Shown here one piece after another: positions 23,373 to 33,010 of a stretch of DNA of 64,000 bases. The position numbers and the translations under genes were made by a program. Source of the stretch: Yamagishiella unicocca. Taxonomy: Eukaryota > Chlorophyta > Chlorophyceae > Chlamydomonadales > Volvocaceae. The DNA is taken from the NCBI GenBank assembly GCA_003116995.1, contig BDSL01000173.1, forward strand, positions 54,805-118,804. The letters are read 5' to 3'. Numbering within the stretch: position 1 is the first letter of the stretch; the number at the start of each line of letters is the position of its first letter. The notes beneath the pieces are model-generated. The model did not search any database and was not told where the DNA came from. It was given only the letters and a program-made list of their open reading frames with translations.

Positions 23373-26014
23373 TTATTGGCAAGGCGGAAGGCGCCGCCAC
23401 CTGAAGCACGCCGCCCTGTTGTTGCCCAGGCGGAAGGCGCCGCCGCCTGAAGCACGCCGCCGCATTTTTAACCAGATGAAACGCGCCGCCGCCTGAAGAA
23501 CGCCGCCGCGTTGTTAACCAGATGGAACGCGCCTCCGCCTGCTGAAGCACGCCGCCGTGCTCTTTGCCAGGCAAAAGGCGCCGCCGCCTGAAGCACGCCG
23601 CCGCATTGGTGACCAGACGGAAGGCGCCGCTGCCTGAAGCACGCCGCTGTGTTGTTAGCCAGGCGGAAGGCGCCGCCGCCTGAAGCACGCCGCCCTGTTG
23701 TTGCCCAGGCGGAATGCGCCGCCGCCTGAAGCACGCCGCCGCATTATTGGCCAGGCGGAAGGCGCCGCCGCCTGAAGCACGCCGCCGTGCTGTTTGCCAG
23801 GCGGAAGGCGCCGCCGCCTGAAGCACGCCGCCGCATTATTGGCAAGGCGGAAGGCGCCGCCGCCTGAAGCACGCCGCCGCATTGTTGGCCAGGCGGAAGC
23901 AAGGCTCCGCCGCCTGAAGCACGCCGCCGCATTGTTAACCAGGCGGAAGGCGCCGCCGCCTGAAGCACGCCGCCGCATTATTGGCCAGGCGGAAGGCGCC
24001 GCCGCCTGAAGCACGCCGCCCTGTTGTTGCCCAGGCGGAAGGCGCCGCCGCCTGAAGCACGCCGCCGCATTATTGGCCACGCGGAAGGCGCCGCCGCCTG
24101 AAGCACGTTGCCGTGCTGTTTGCCAGGCGGAAGGCGCCGCCGCCTGAAGCACGCCGCCGCATTATTGGCCAGGCGGAAGGCGCCGCCGCCTGAAGCACGC
24201 CGCCACATTATTGGCCAGGTGGAAGGCGCCGCCGCCTGAAGCACGTTGCCGCATTGTTGGCCAGGCGGAAGCAAGGCGCCGCCGCCTGAAGCACTCCGCC
24301 GCATTGTTAACCAGATGGAATGCGCCGCCGCCTGAAGCACGCCGCCGTGCTCTTTGCCAGGCGGAAGGCGCCGCCGCCTGAAGCATGCTGCAAGATTGTC
24401 GACCAGATGGAATGCGCCGCTGCCTGAAGCACGCCGCTGTGTTGTTGGCCAGGCGAAAGGCGCCGCCACCTGAAGCACGCCGCCCTGTTGTTGCCCAGGC
24501 GGAAGGCGCCGCCGCCTGAAGCACGCCGCCGCATTGTTGGCCAGGCGGAAGGCGCCGCCGCCTGAAGAACGCCGCCGCGTTGTTAACCAGATGGAACGCG
24601 CCGCCGCCTGAAGCACGCCGCCGTGCTCTTTGCCAGGCAAAAGGCGCCGCCGCCTGAAGCACGCCGCCGCATTTTTAACCAGATGAAACGCGCCGCGGCC
24701 TGAAGAACGCCGCCGCGTTGTTAACCAGATGGAACGCGCCGCCGCCTGAAGCACGCGGCCGTGCTCTTTGCCAGGCAAAAGGCGCCGCCCCCTGAAGCAC
24801 GCCGCCGCATTGGTGACCAGACGGAAGGCGCCGCTGCCTGAAGCACGCCGCTGTGTTGTTGGCCAGGCGAAAGGCGCCGCCACCTGAAGCACGCCGCCCT
24901 GTTGTTGCCCAGGCGGAAGGCGCCGCCGCCTGAAGCACGCCGCCGCATTATTGGCCAGGCGGAAGGCGCCGCCGCCTGAAGCACGTTGCCGTGCTGTTGA
25001 CCATGCGGAAGGCGCCGCCGCCTGAAGCACGCCGTCGCATTATTGGCAAGGCGGAAGGCGCCGCCACCTGAAGCACGCCGCCCTGTTGTTGCCCAGGCGG
25101 AAGGCGCCGCCGCCTGAAGCACGCCGCCGCATTTTTAACCAGATGAAACGCGCCGCCGCCTGAAGAACGCCGCCGCGTTGTTAACCAGATGGAACGCGCC
25201 TCCGCCTGAAGCACGCCGCCGTGCTCTTTGCCAGGCAAAAGGCGCCGCCGCCTGAAGCACGCCGCCGCATTGGTGACCAGACGGAAGGCGCCGCTGCCTG
25301 AAGCACGCCGCTGTGTTGTTGGCCAGGCGGAAGGCGCCGCCGCCTGAAGCACGCCGCCCTGTTGTTGCCCAGGCGGAAGGCGCCGCCGCCTGAAGCACGC
25401 CGCCGCATTATTGGCCAGGCGGAAGGCGCCGCCGCCTGAAGCACGCCGCCGTGCTGTTTGCCAGGCGGAAGGCGCCGCCGCCTGAAGCACGCCGCCGCAT
25501 TATTGGCAAGGCGGAAGGCGCCGCCGCCTGAAGCACGCCGCCGCATTGTTGGCCAGGCGGAAGCAAGGCTCCGCCGCCTGAAGCACGCCGCCGCATTGTT
25601 AACCAGGCGGAAGGCGCCGCCGCCTGAAGCACGCCGCCGCATTATTGGCCAGGCGGAAGGCGCCGCCGCCTGAAGCACGCCGCCCTGTTGTTGCCCAGGC
25701 GGAAGGCGCCGCCGCCTGAAGCACGCCGCCGCATTATTGGCCAGGCGGAAGGCGCCGCCGCCTGAAGCACGTTGCCGTGCTGTTTGCCAGGCGGAAGGCG
25801 CCGCCGCCTGAAGCACGCCGCCGCATTATTGGCCAGGCGGAAGGCGCCGCCGCCTGAAGCACGCCGCCACATTATTGGCCAGGTGGAAGGCGCCGCCGCC
25901 TGAAGCACGTTGCCGCATTGTTGGCCAGGCGGAAGCAAGGCGCCGCCGCCTGAAGCACTCCGCCGCATTGTTAACCAGATGGAATGCGCCGCCGCCTGAA
26001 GCACGCCGCCGTGC
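23300..26014. repeat. Higher-order duplication in the 46-bp satellite, offset about 1664 bp
   Basis: The block from about 23300 to 24350 recurs at about 24967-26014. The offset is 1667 bases on the left and 1664 on the right. The three-base change is explained by an extra CTG at about 23540 in the first copy only. The copies part at the monomer after 24345 and 26009. Confidence 0.8.
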
Positions 26015-27090
26015 TCTTTGCCAGGCAAAAGGCGCCGCCGCCTGAAGCATGCCGCCCTGTTGTTGCCCAGATGGAAGGCGCCGCCGCCTGAAGCACGTTG
26101 CCGTGCTGTTGGCCAGGCGAAAGGCGCCGCCGCCGGAAGCACGCCGCCGTGCTGTTGGCCAAGCGGAAGGCGCCGCCGCCTGAAGCACGCCGCCGGATTG
26201 TCGACCAGATGGAAGGCGCCGCTGCCTGAAGCACGTTGCCGTGATGTTGGCCAGGCGGAAGGCGCCGCCGCCTGAAGCACGCCGCCACATTATTGGCAAG
26301 GCGGAAGGCGCCGCCGCCTGAAGCACGCCGCCGCATTGTTGGCCAGGCGGAAGCAAGGCGCCGCAGCCTGAAGCACGCCGCCGTGCTGTTGGCCAGGCGG
26401 AAGGCGCCGCCGCCTGAAGCATGCCGCAAGATTGTCGACCAGATGGAATGCGCCGCTGCCTGAAGCACGCCGCTGTGTTGTTGGCCAGGCAAAAGGCGCC
26501 GCCGCCTGAAGCACGCCGCAGCGTTGTTAACCAGATGGAAGGCGCCGCTGCCTGAAGCACGCCGCTGTGTTGTTGGCCAGGCGAAAGGCGCCGCCGCCTG
26601 AAGCACGCCGCCGCGTTGTTAACCAGATGGAACGCGCCGCCGCCTGAAGCACGCCGCCGTGCTCTTTGCCAGGCAAAAGGCGCCGCCGCCTGAAGCACGC
26701 CGCCGTGCTGTTGGCCAGGCAAAAGGCGCCGCCGCCGCCTGAAGCATACCGCCGGATTGACGACCAGATGGAAGGCGCCACTGCCTGAAGCACGCCGCTG
26801 TGTTGTTGGCCAGGCGAAAGGCGCCGCCACCTGAAGCACGCCGCCCTGTTGTGGCCCAGGCGGAAGGCGCCGCCGCCTGAAGCACGCCGCCGTGCTGTTG
26901 GCAAGGCGGAAGGCGCCGCCGCCTGAAGCACGCCGCCGTGTTGATGGCCAGGTGAAGCACGTACGCCGCCGTGTTGTTGTAAAGACGGAAGGCGCCGCCG
27001 GCTGAAGCACGCCGCCGTTATGTTGTTGACCAGGCGGAAGGCGCAGCCACCTGAAGCACGCGGCCGTGTTGTTGACCAGGCCAAAGGCGA

Positions 27091-28215
27091 TGCCGTTGTG
27101 GACGCCCTTAGCTTGAACACCTGCCTGCGCTGGCAAGCAAGGAGCGGGGAGACCTCAAAATGTTGTAGGCGGACACCCCTACATCCTAGGAGGCGTCAGA
27201 AAGCAACATATCCGTAAGCAGGAGCAAGGGGTAACGAAGGATGAACCATAAAGCCGAATCGATGTGGTTGGTGCCATACATGATGAATCGCGTGTACAGG
27301 TCGCGTGTACAGGTCGTGTACCTTGAGCCCCTTCATGATGAAGGGCAGTCGCAAGGTGTGAAGGACAGACGTGCGCAGCGACGGATGACGGCGAACGGAT
27401 GAAGGCGCATACATCCAGCGCCACGTGACGCGTTGCTCAGTTAGGACGAAGTAAGTAAGCGGCCAGTGCTGCTGCTTATTGGCCTACCTGCTGCGGGACG
27501 CCAATAAGGGCAGCACCGCCAGTGCATCATCATACTGAAATCACGTGTGTAATAAGCGCCATACGAATACCAAACAATTACACATTCGCCGGGCAATAAT
27601 CAAGTCCCTGTCTTGTTATATACGGCGGTGCCGTGGTGGCCGGGCGGGCGGGTCACCGCATGTATGCCCAGGCATGCAAGCAGTGTCACACACACGTGCA
27701 AGCGACACGTCAGCCAGCCCCATCTCCCCCGCTTGAGCGAGTAACCCCGCCCTATCTACATACGTATGCTCGCCCTCAACAGTCAGCCTGCCTACTCTGC
27801 AGCTCCGGCACACATCCAGCCAGGTAGGACACGCACCTGGCGGCGTACGCCTGTACGGTAAATGCAGGGTCACCGGCGAGCCGATGGGCCGGTTCACTTC
27901 CAAGATAGATTCCCAGGCCAGGTAGGAAGCGGTGGGCCGGCGAAGTCCTCCGCTCCAGCCATTGCAGGCGGCGATCGTCTCATCAGTCCGGGGAGCAGCC
28001 GTACGTAGGGCTCGCGCGATGTGGGGCGGGCGGTCTCGGGCGACGAATGAAGGACGACGTAGGGCAGGTGGGCGGGGGCGTGTGGCAGCAGTTACCGACA
28101 GTGGCGGATTATCTGGGAGCGAGGCAAATGAGCTATGTGGCGGTAAACAGCCCATACGAGGCAGCAGGGTACATGACGACGGCGCATCGGACCCAGCGAG
28201 GGTATGCCGGGACGA
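27091..28215. other. No supported gene; dispersed-repeat sequence
   Basis: A long minus-strand frame (27616-28539) crosses this stretch but overlaps sequence that is partly repeated near 31780-32450. Blocks such as GGGCGGGCGGTCTCGGGCGA (28025) resemble GGGCGGGCTGTCTCGGGCCA (31801). I read it as non-coding repeat material. Confidence 0.4.
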
Positions 28216-28368
28216 CGGGCGGGGCAAGGCACCTGCGATGCTGCTGCACCGAAGGCTGGAAAGATTGAAAGAGCTGCTGGCGGCTGATGAAGGCTGGCTG
28301 CAATTGTACGGCTGGCTGAACGCTGCGTGGCTGGCTGGGCGGTGCGGCAGATACCTTGCCCCACCCGA
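28216..28368. repeat. Foldback (MITE-like) element, copy 1
   Basis: The left end CGGGCGGGGCAAGGCACCTG at 28216 is an imperfect reverse complement of GCAGATACCTTGCCCCACCC at 28347-28366. The roughly 150-bp interior resembles that of the element at 32263. No coding capacity is seen, so any mobility would need enzymes from elsewhere. Target-site duplications were not identified. Confidence 0.55.
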
Positions 28369-28654
28369 TCGATCCTTCGCAGCAACCGCGAGTCCGAGCG
28401 CGCTCTGTGAAGATGCAAACGTTTGCAACGTGCATGCATAACACGTACGGACGCAATATTCCTGCTTGACACTCCCAAACCCGCCTGATGATGAATGGCT
28501 GACCTCGGTTCCCCACCCCGACCTTGCCGCTGACCTCACCTGGACTGCCCTTACTCATCACGCGCACCAAGCTGCAAGTGATCACCAGGTAGGAGCAGTC
28601 CAGCAGGATGCTCATCCAGTCGGTCGATGGCGAGCGATGCAGATGATGGAGGCG

Positions 28655-28890
28655 TAGGTGGCGGCGGGGAGGCCTTGAGGGCATGAAGGAGGCGTAGGTG
28701 GTGGCGGGGAGGCCCGCCGCCGGGAGGCATGAAGGAGGCGGAGGTGGCGGCGGGGAGGCCGGGAGGCATGAAGGAGGCGTAGGTGGTGGCGGGGAGGCCG
28801 GGAGGCATGAAGAAGGCGGAGGTGGCAGCGGGGAGGCCGGGAGGCATGGAGGGGGCGGAGGTGGTGGCGGGGAGGCCGGGAAGGGTGAGG
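28655..28890. repeat. 39-bp minisatellite, about six copies
   Basis: The unit GGGAGGCATGAAGGAGGCGG followed by AGGTGGCGGCGGGGAGGCC recurs with substitutions (GTA for GGA, GTGG for GCGG). Since 39 is a multiple of three, the array gives Gly-rich plus-strand and Pro/Ser/Leu-rich minus-strand translations, which I do not regard as genes. Confidence 0.85.
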
Positions 28891-29223
28891 GCGATGCATG
28901 GGTGCGCGTCTGAGGTACGGGGCGGTGGCAGAAGGTGCCGTTGTGGCTTGGATGGCCAGCCTCACACACGGTATGTCGCCTGTCAGGAGAGAGGAGCCCA
29001 TGCAAGCTACCAGCTATAATAACCACGCGTGTCTGCGTTTCCCTGCGCCGAGCCAGCCGCCGCATAATTAGCCTTCGGCGATGTACGTTGATCTGCGAGG
29101 CCACCAGTCCGCAGTGAAGGCAACCCCACTGGATACCGCCGGTAGATAGATGGCTGGGTGAGTTGTGGGCACTCCGGGAACGGCCGGTCTTGAGGCACTC
29201 TTGAGCTTATCTTAATCAATTTT
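28891..29223. other. Short unique stretch, nothing identified
   Basis: Only short frames without motifs. CTTGAG-containing sequence at 29190-29210 resembles the subterminal repeats of the adjacent inverted-repeat element, so that element may begin slightly earlier than called. Confidence 0.3.
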
Positions 29224-31016
29224 CCAAGCCACATCTTGAGAGGGCTTGTTGAGAGAATGCACAAGAACCCAGCTTAAGACCCCGCTGAAGATCCGGGTGA
29301 AGTAAACTGCTCAAGGCATTACACCGAAGAGCCCAGCTCAAGGCGGGGCTCAAGGTCCAGGCTCAAGCCGACATCACTAAAGACATTGTCACTGCAAAAA
29401 GTGTTACATTTCACCCCAGGAACCAGTACGTTCCACCACAGGGGTCAGTCTGTTCTTCCCTACAAACTGGCATGTTGCACCGAACTAGCTAGCCACACAC
29501 CTGATGGGGCGCTAGCTGCTGTGCTCCATGCCCCTTGCCTTCCTCAAGTAATACTGACCTACAGGCTTACTTCGAGCTCACAACCTGCCCCTTCACCTCG
29601 CTCGCGGTTCCCTTCACTTCACGGTTCATATCGCCTCTGCTAGCTATTGCTGGTGTTGCCTACCCCATCACTATTGCTGTAGATCCAGACCATGCCGCTA
29701 CTTGCTCAGCTGAGCCCTGCAGGGCCCATACACCGCTGATGCTCACAATCCATGCTCACAATCCATGTCACGCTGCAGCAGCTCCTCAACGACCAAATCC
29801 AGCAAGCCGCTGCTCCATGCTCTCTGCTCCATATCCTGCCACGTCCATAAAGTCCTCTCCCAGCTGTGTGTCCCGCACGTCCTGCTGTGGGTTTCATCGA
29901 GGGTTGGTGCCATAAGTTGAAGTAGTTTTCTATCAAGGAGTTCGTTGCAACACTCTCAGGCAGCACACGCAGAAAACAAGCGCCACTCCCATGCTTACCA
30001 TCACAGCGTGATTTGCCAAATGCTTCAGCAAAGTTGGCAGCATACAGCACAGCCAGGTTCTTAAGATAGATGTCAACCAGTCTTGGCAGGATTCGATCAC
30101 CTGCATGTATTCCAGGAAAATGAATCATTTCAGATAATGAAAATTATCCATTAACTAGGGAAATAAAGCCACGCAAGCAGAGCTTTGGGTTTGAGGTCAG
30201 CAATGGTCTTCATGCTCACCGGCAGCTCTCGAGCTTTGTTATAATGCTGGCAGCACAAGTCCAGTGGCCCTAACTTCCATCTGACTGCGAGCAGCGAGCA
30301 GCTGTGGCAGGTCCTGATGGTCGCCTTCCTCGCTCGCTGACCATAGCTCGCCAGGCAAAATGCTGAAGCGCGACGCCCAGAACTTAACAGGCCTGCCTAA
30401 AATATAATTATAAAGATGCATTGCTCCACTAGAAGCCTGGAAAAGTGGCAGAGTGGATGCGTGGACACCTGGTCAAACATTGACGAACACTGCTGCTGCA
30501 TTGCTATTGCCTGGCAATATCGATAAATTATATGTATATTGCATACGGTTATTATTAGTGCTGAAGGCGACAACAGCTCATCGTAGAAGAAGTTTTCAGC
30601 TCACAGGCGCAGTAACTAACAATGTCGTACGCGACACTTTGTCGCGTACGACGTGCCCTTCACATGATGCACTGGTTAATGTTATATTACATATAAGCAA
30701 TGTGCAGGTCGCACTGCTGAGATTGTTGAAAATATCTTGGGAATCATCTTGGGTGCGTGCTTGGTAAAGGTTCTTCTGCTTTGGGTACTTGGTCAGGTTC
30801 TTGCGTAACGGTTTCTTAGGGACAAATGTTGGGCTAGCCTTAAGCTCTACTTCCGCTGCACCTTGAGTTGCATCTTCACCAAAGTGCGTTGCCAATGTCT
30901 TGCGTCCGAGGGTCTTGGTTGTAGCTCTTCAGCTTTAGCATAAGATCGACAAAACATGGGGTCAAGACCGGCTCAAGAAAGGCTCAAGTGGATAAGAAGC
31001 CTCTCAAGATATGGCC
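29224..31016 (-). mobile_element. Putative DNA transposon with terminal inverted repeats, degenerate or non-autonomous
   Basis: The left end AGCCACATCTTGAGAGGGCT (from about 29228) matches the reverse complement of the right end, AAGCCTCTCAAGATATGGCC (30997-31016), with one substitution and one indel. GCTCAAG motifs cluster just inside both ends, as subterminal transposase-binding repeats do in some DNA transposons. The interior is less GC-rich than the flanks. Minus-strand frames at 30895-30596 (rich in Lys and Asn), 30421-30239 and 30128-29706 (including NLAVLYAANFAEAFGKSR) may be remains of one coding region, but I recognise no transposase family. Target-site duplications were not identified. 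Confidence 0.45.
30624..30652. other. Perfect 13-bp hairpin with 3-base loop
   Basis: GTCGTACGCGACA is followed by CTT and then its exact reverse complement TGTCGCGTACGAC. It lies inside the putative DNA transposon. The stem contains the GTAC and CGCG palindromes. It could be a foldback replication scar or a protein-binding site; no function is evident. Confidence 0.85.
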
Positions 31017-32262
31017 GTTCCCCGTGTGGGGGGACGGCGGAACGAACAGCAGGTAGTGGTGGCGGGGACAGGTCGCAGGTGGGGCGAGAAGTGCGGCGGA
31101 GCTGCTAGCTGCGAGCGAATAGACCCGTCTCATCTGGTGCGGCCGCCACCGGCATCTCGAGGTCGGTAAGTAAGCCAACGATGGCCTCTGCTGGCTGGTC
31201 TGCAGGTAGGTAGGGCCGCCTGGCAGCCGCCGGATGACCCGACAAGGCAGCTAGCTAGGCACGGGCGGCGGGCACAGCGGGCGGCCCGCCGACTACTGTA
31301 GCCTATGTATTGCGGCGCATGCCTTGCTCCTGTCGTACGTGCCTGCTGTCGTACGTGACCACCGTACGTCCATCTGGCACAGGAAACGGCGGTGGCTTGA
31401 GGCGATGGCGAAGGTTTAGCGGCACGTATGTCTGCCTAGCGGCGGCTGCGGCTGCAGCTAGCTGCTCGCGGAGCTCCCCTCCTGCTGGGACCTGCGGGGC
31501 GCCGGTGTACGTATGGACGAAAGCCGAATCAGTGCGTGAAGGCTGTCACATTTTTAATGCAAGAGACCGTGTCGTACGTTGATTGAATGCAAGATACATC
31601 GTAGATGGCAGCAGGTGGCTGGGCAGCAGCAGGTCGGCAGGTACGCTCCCAAGACGCGATCCCAGCTGCATGGTGGGCCCGCCCCCTACGCGCAGGTCGC
31701 CAGCTCCCGCCCTTTCCGGCGCGGATCGTCTTACGGAGCTCAGTCCGGGGACGGACGGACGGAACAGTCTTACGTACGTACGTAGGGCGCGGTCGCTGTA
31801 GGGCGGGCTGTCTCGGGCCATGTTGCAGCAGGTAGCTACCTATAGGGGGCCGGGTCCGGGCGACATAGGGCGGGCTCCGGCGAACATGGAGAGACAGGGG
31901 GACGCAGGTGGGGGCCATGCAGCAGTTGCATCTTGGATGACAATGGTACATACAATGGGACGCAAGGGTCCATATTATTATTATTATTATTACATTACGC
32001 CGGCACTAGGCCTGGCATGTTGTTAAGGGGGCGGGGCGGTGAGGGCATCAGTACACCCTATACGCTCGCGCCACCAGTACCAATCCACCTCATATCGCTA
32101 AGGCCCACGCCACATTATCGCTGTGGAACACGACCAGTTAGTGCAACTCGCCGGAGGCTGGTGCTCCTGGCAAGGGTCCATAGACAGTATTGCAGCAGCA
32201 GGGTTGATTACTACTCGGATGCCTATTTAATAATGGCTTGGTACAGGGGGATGCCGGGACAA
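31017..32262. other. No supported gene
   Basis: Short frames on both strands lack motifs. A TTA microsatellite lies at about 31975-31994 and an ACGT run near 31770-31785. Sequence from about 31780 on resembles 27990-28100, so the stretch is part of a dispersed repeat that also carries foldback element copy 2. Confidence 0.4.
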
Positions 32263-32433
32263 CGGGCGGGACAAGGCATCTGCTGCACCGACGGCTGGGT
32301 GAACCACTGCCACCAGTGAGCTGATTGCTAATGCTGCTCGCTGTAAGAAAGCAAGGCTGGCTGCTACGGCTGGATGGCTGAACGCGTGCTGGTTGGCTAG
32401 CTGGGCTGTGCAGCAGGTACCTTGCCCCGCCCG
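32263..32433. repeat. Foldback (MITE-like) element, copy 2
   Basis: The left end CGGGCGGGACAAGGCATCTG pairs with the right end CAGGTACCTTGCCCCGCCCG (32414-32433). The interior shares words with copy 1 at 28216, including GGCTGGCTG...GCTGGCTGGGC-type stretches. It is 171 bp, against 153 bp for copy 1. No coding capacity. Confidence 0.55.
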
Positions 32434-33010
32434 ATCCTCCAGCCACACACGGCGCTCCCGAATCTCAACATGACCGCACCATCCTAAACCCCTAAGACCC
32501 GAACGCCCTCCTCACCCCCAATTCCAAATTCCTAAACCGCCTTCCCGCATAATACCGCCTGCCTCAAGGGCGCAACCCCAAACAAGGCCTCAACAGCACG
32601 CCAATGAACTCCTGCTGCTGCCCAGAAGCACCCACCGCTGGGTTGGTGAGGAGCGCTATCTGCCGTTGGCGATCGACGTGCGACGTTGTCACCGAATTTT
32701 GTCACGGCCGCATCTCCAGCATGCATCCGAATGAATGAAGCTCCGCCACCTTCAACCTGCTGACCGGGAGCATTGGTGCTTCGTTATTTGATGGCGTGCG
32801 CGTAAACAAAGCGGCGGGGAGCGACAGCATGGAGCGCAATCGCGTAAGCCCTGCACACATATCTCTGATATCCCAGAAAGATCGATTCCGACAACAACTC
32901 TCTACCAATAATCACGTGTAACACGCGAGGAACCCACCCGCCAACGGGGTCTTGTCCGAGCAAAATCCCCAAGATGGTGAATCGCCGCAGCTGCAGCCTA
33001 AAACCCTAAA
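32434..33010. repeat. Gap then a divergent, degraded copy of the 33011 tandem unit
   Basis: Nothing is seen before about 32700. From there, short blocks match the downstream array in order: a CATCCGAATGA block, a GAGCGCAATCGCG block, and AATCACGTGTAACACGCGAG at about 32910, corresponding to the GATCACGTGGACATCGCGAG of the array. It appears to be an old unit at the array edge that escaped homogenisation. Confidence 0.5.

Larger units (their letters stand above)
18175..27090. repeat. 46-bp satellite array with higher-order structure, about 190 monomers
   Basis: The monomer is GGCGCCGCCGCCTGAAGCAC followed by GCCGCCGCATTRTTGGCMAG and GCGGAA, 46 bases in all. Common variants carry ACCAGATGGAA, TTTGCCAGGCAAAA or an added GCAA. 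CCGCCTG near the start and CAGGCGG near the end are reverse complements, and the palindrome GGCGCC lies at each junction, so every unit can fold into a hairpin. Because 46 is not a multiple of three, the same sequence passes through all three frames. TGA occurs once per unit on the plus strand, while the minus strand is nearly stop-free, which makes long spurious frames. It begins beside a decayed PHD fragment and ends in unique sequence. No centromere or telomere role can be shown. Confidence 0.95.

Noticed and set aside
18166..27136. Dozens of 70-436-residue Arg/Ala/Gly-rich minus-strand frames
   Set aside because: They are frame-shifted readings of one 46-bp satellite monomer that lacks stops on that strand; there is no domain, no splice context and no independent start signal.
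27616..28539. 307-residue minus-strand frame
   Set aside because: It overlaps a foldback element and dispersed-repeat sequence also found near 32138-32450; there is no domain.
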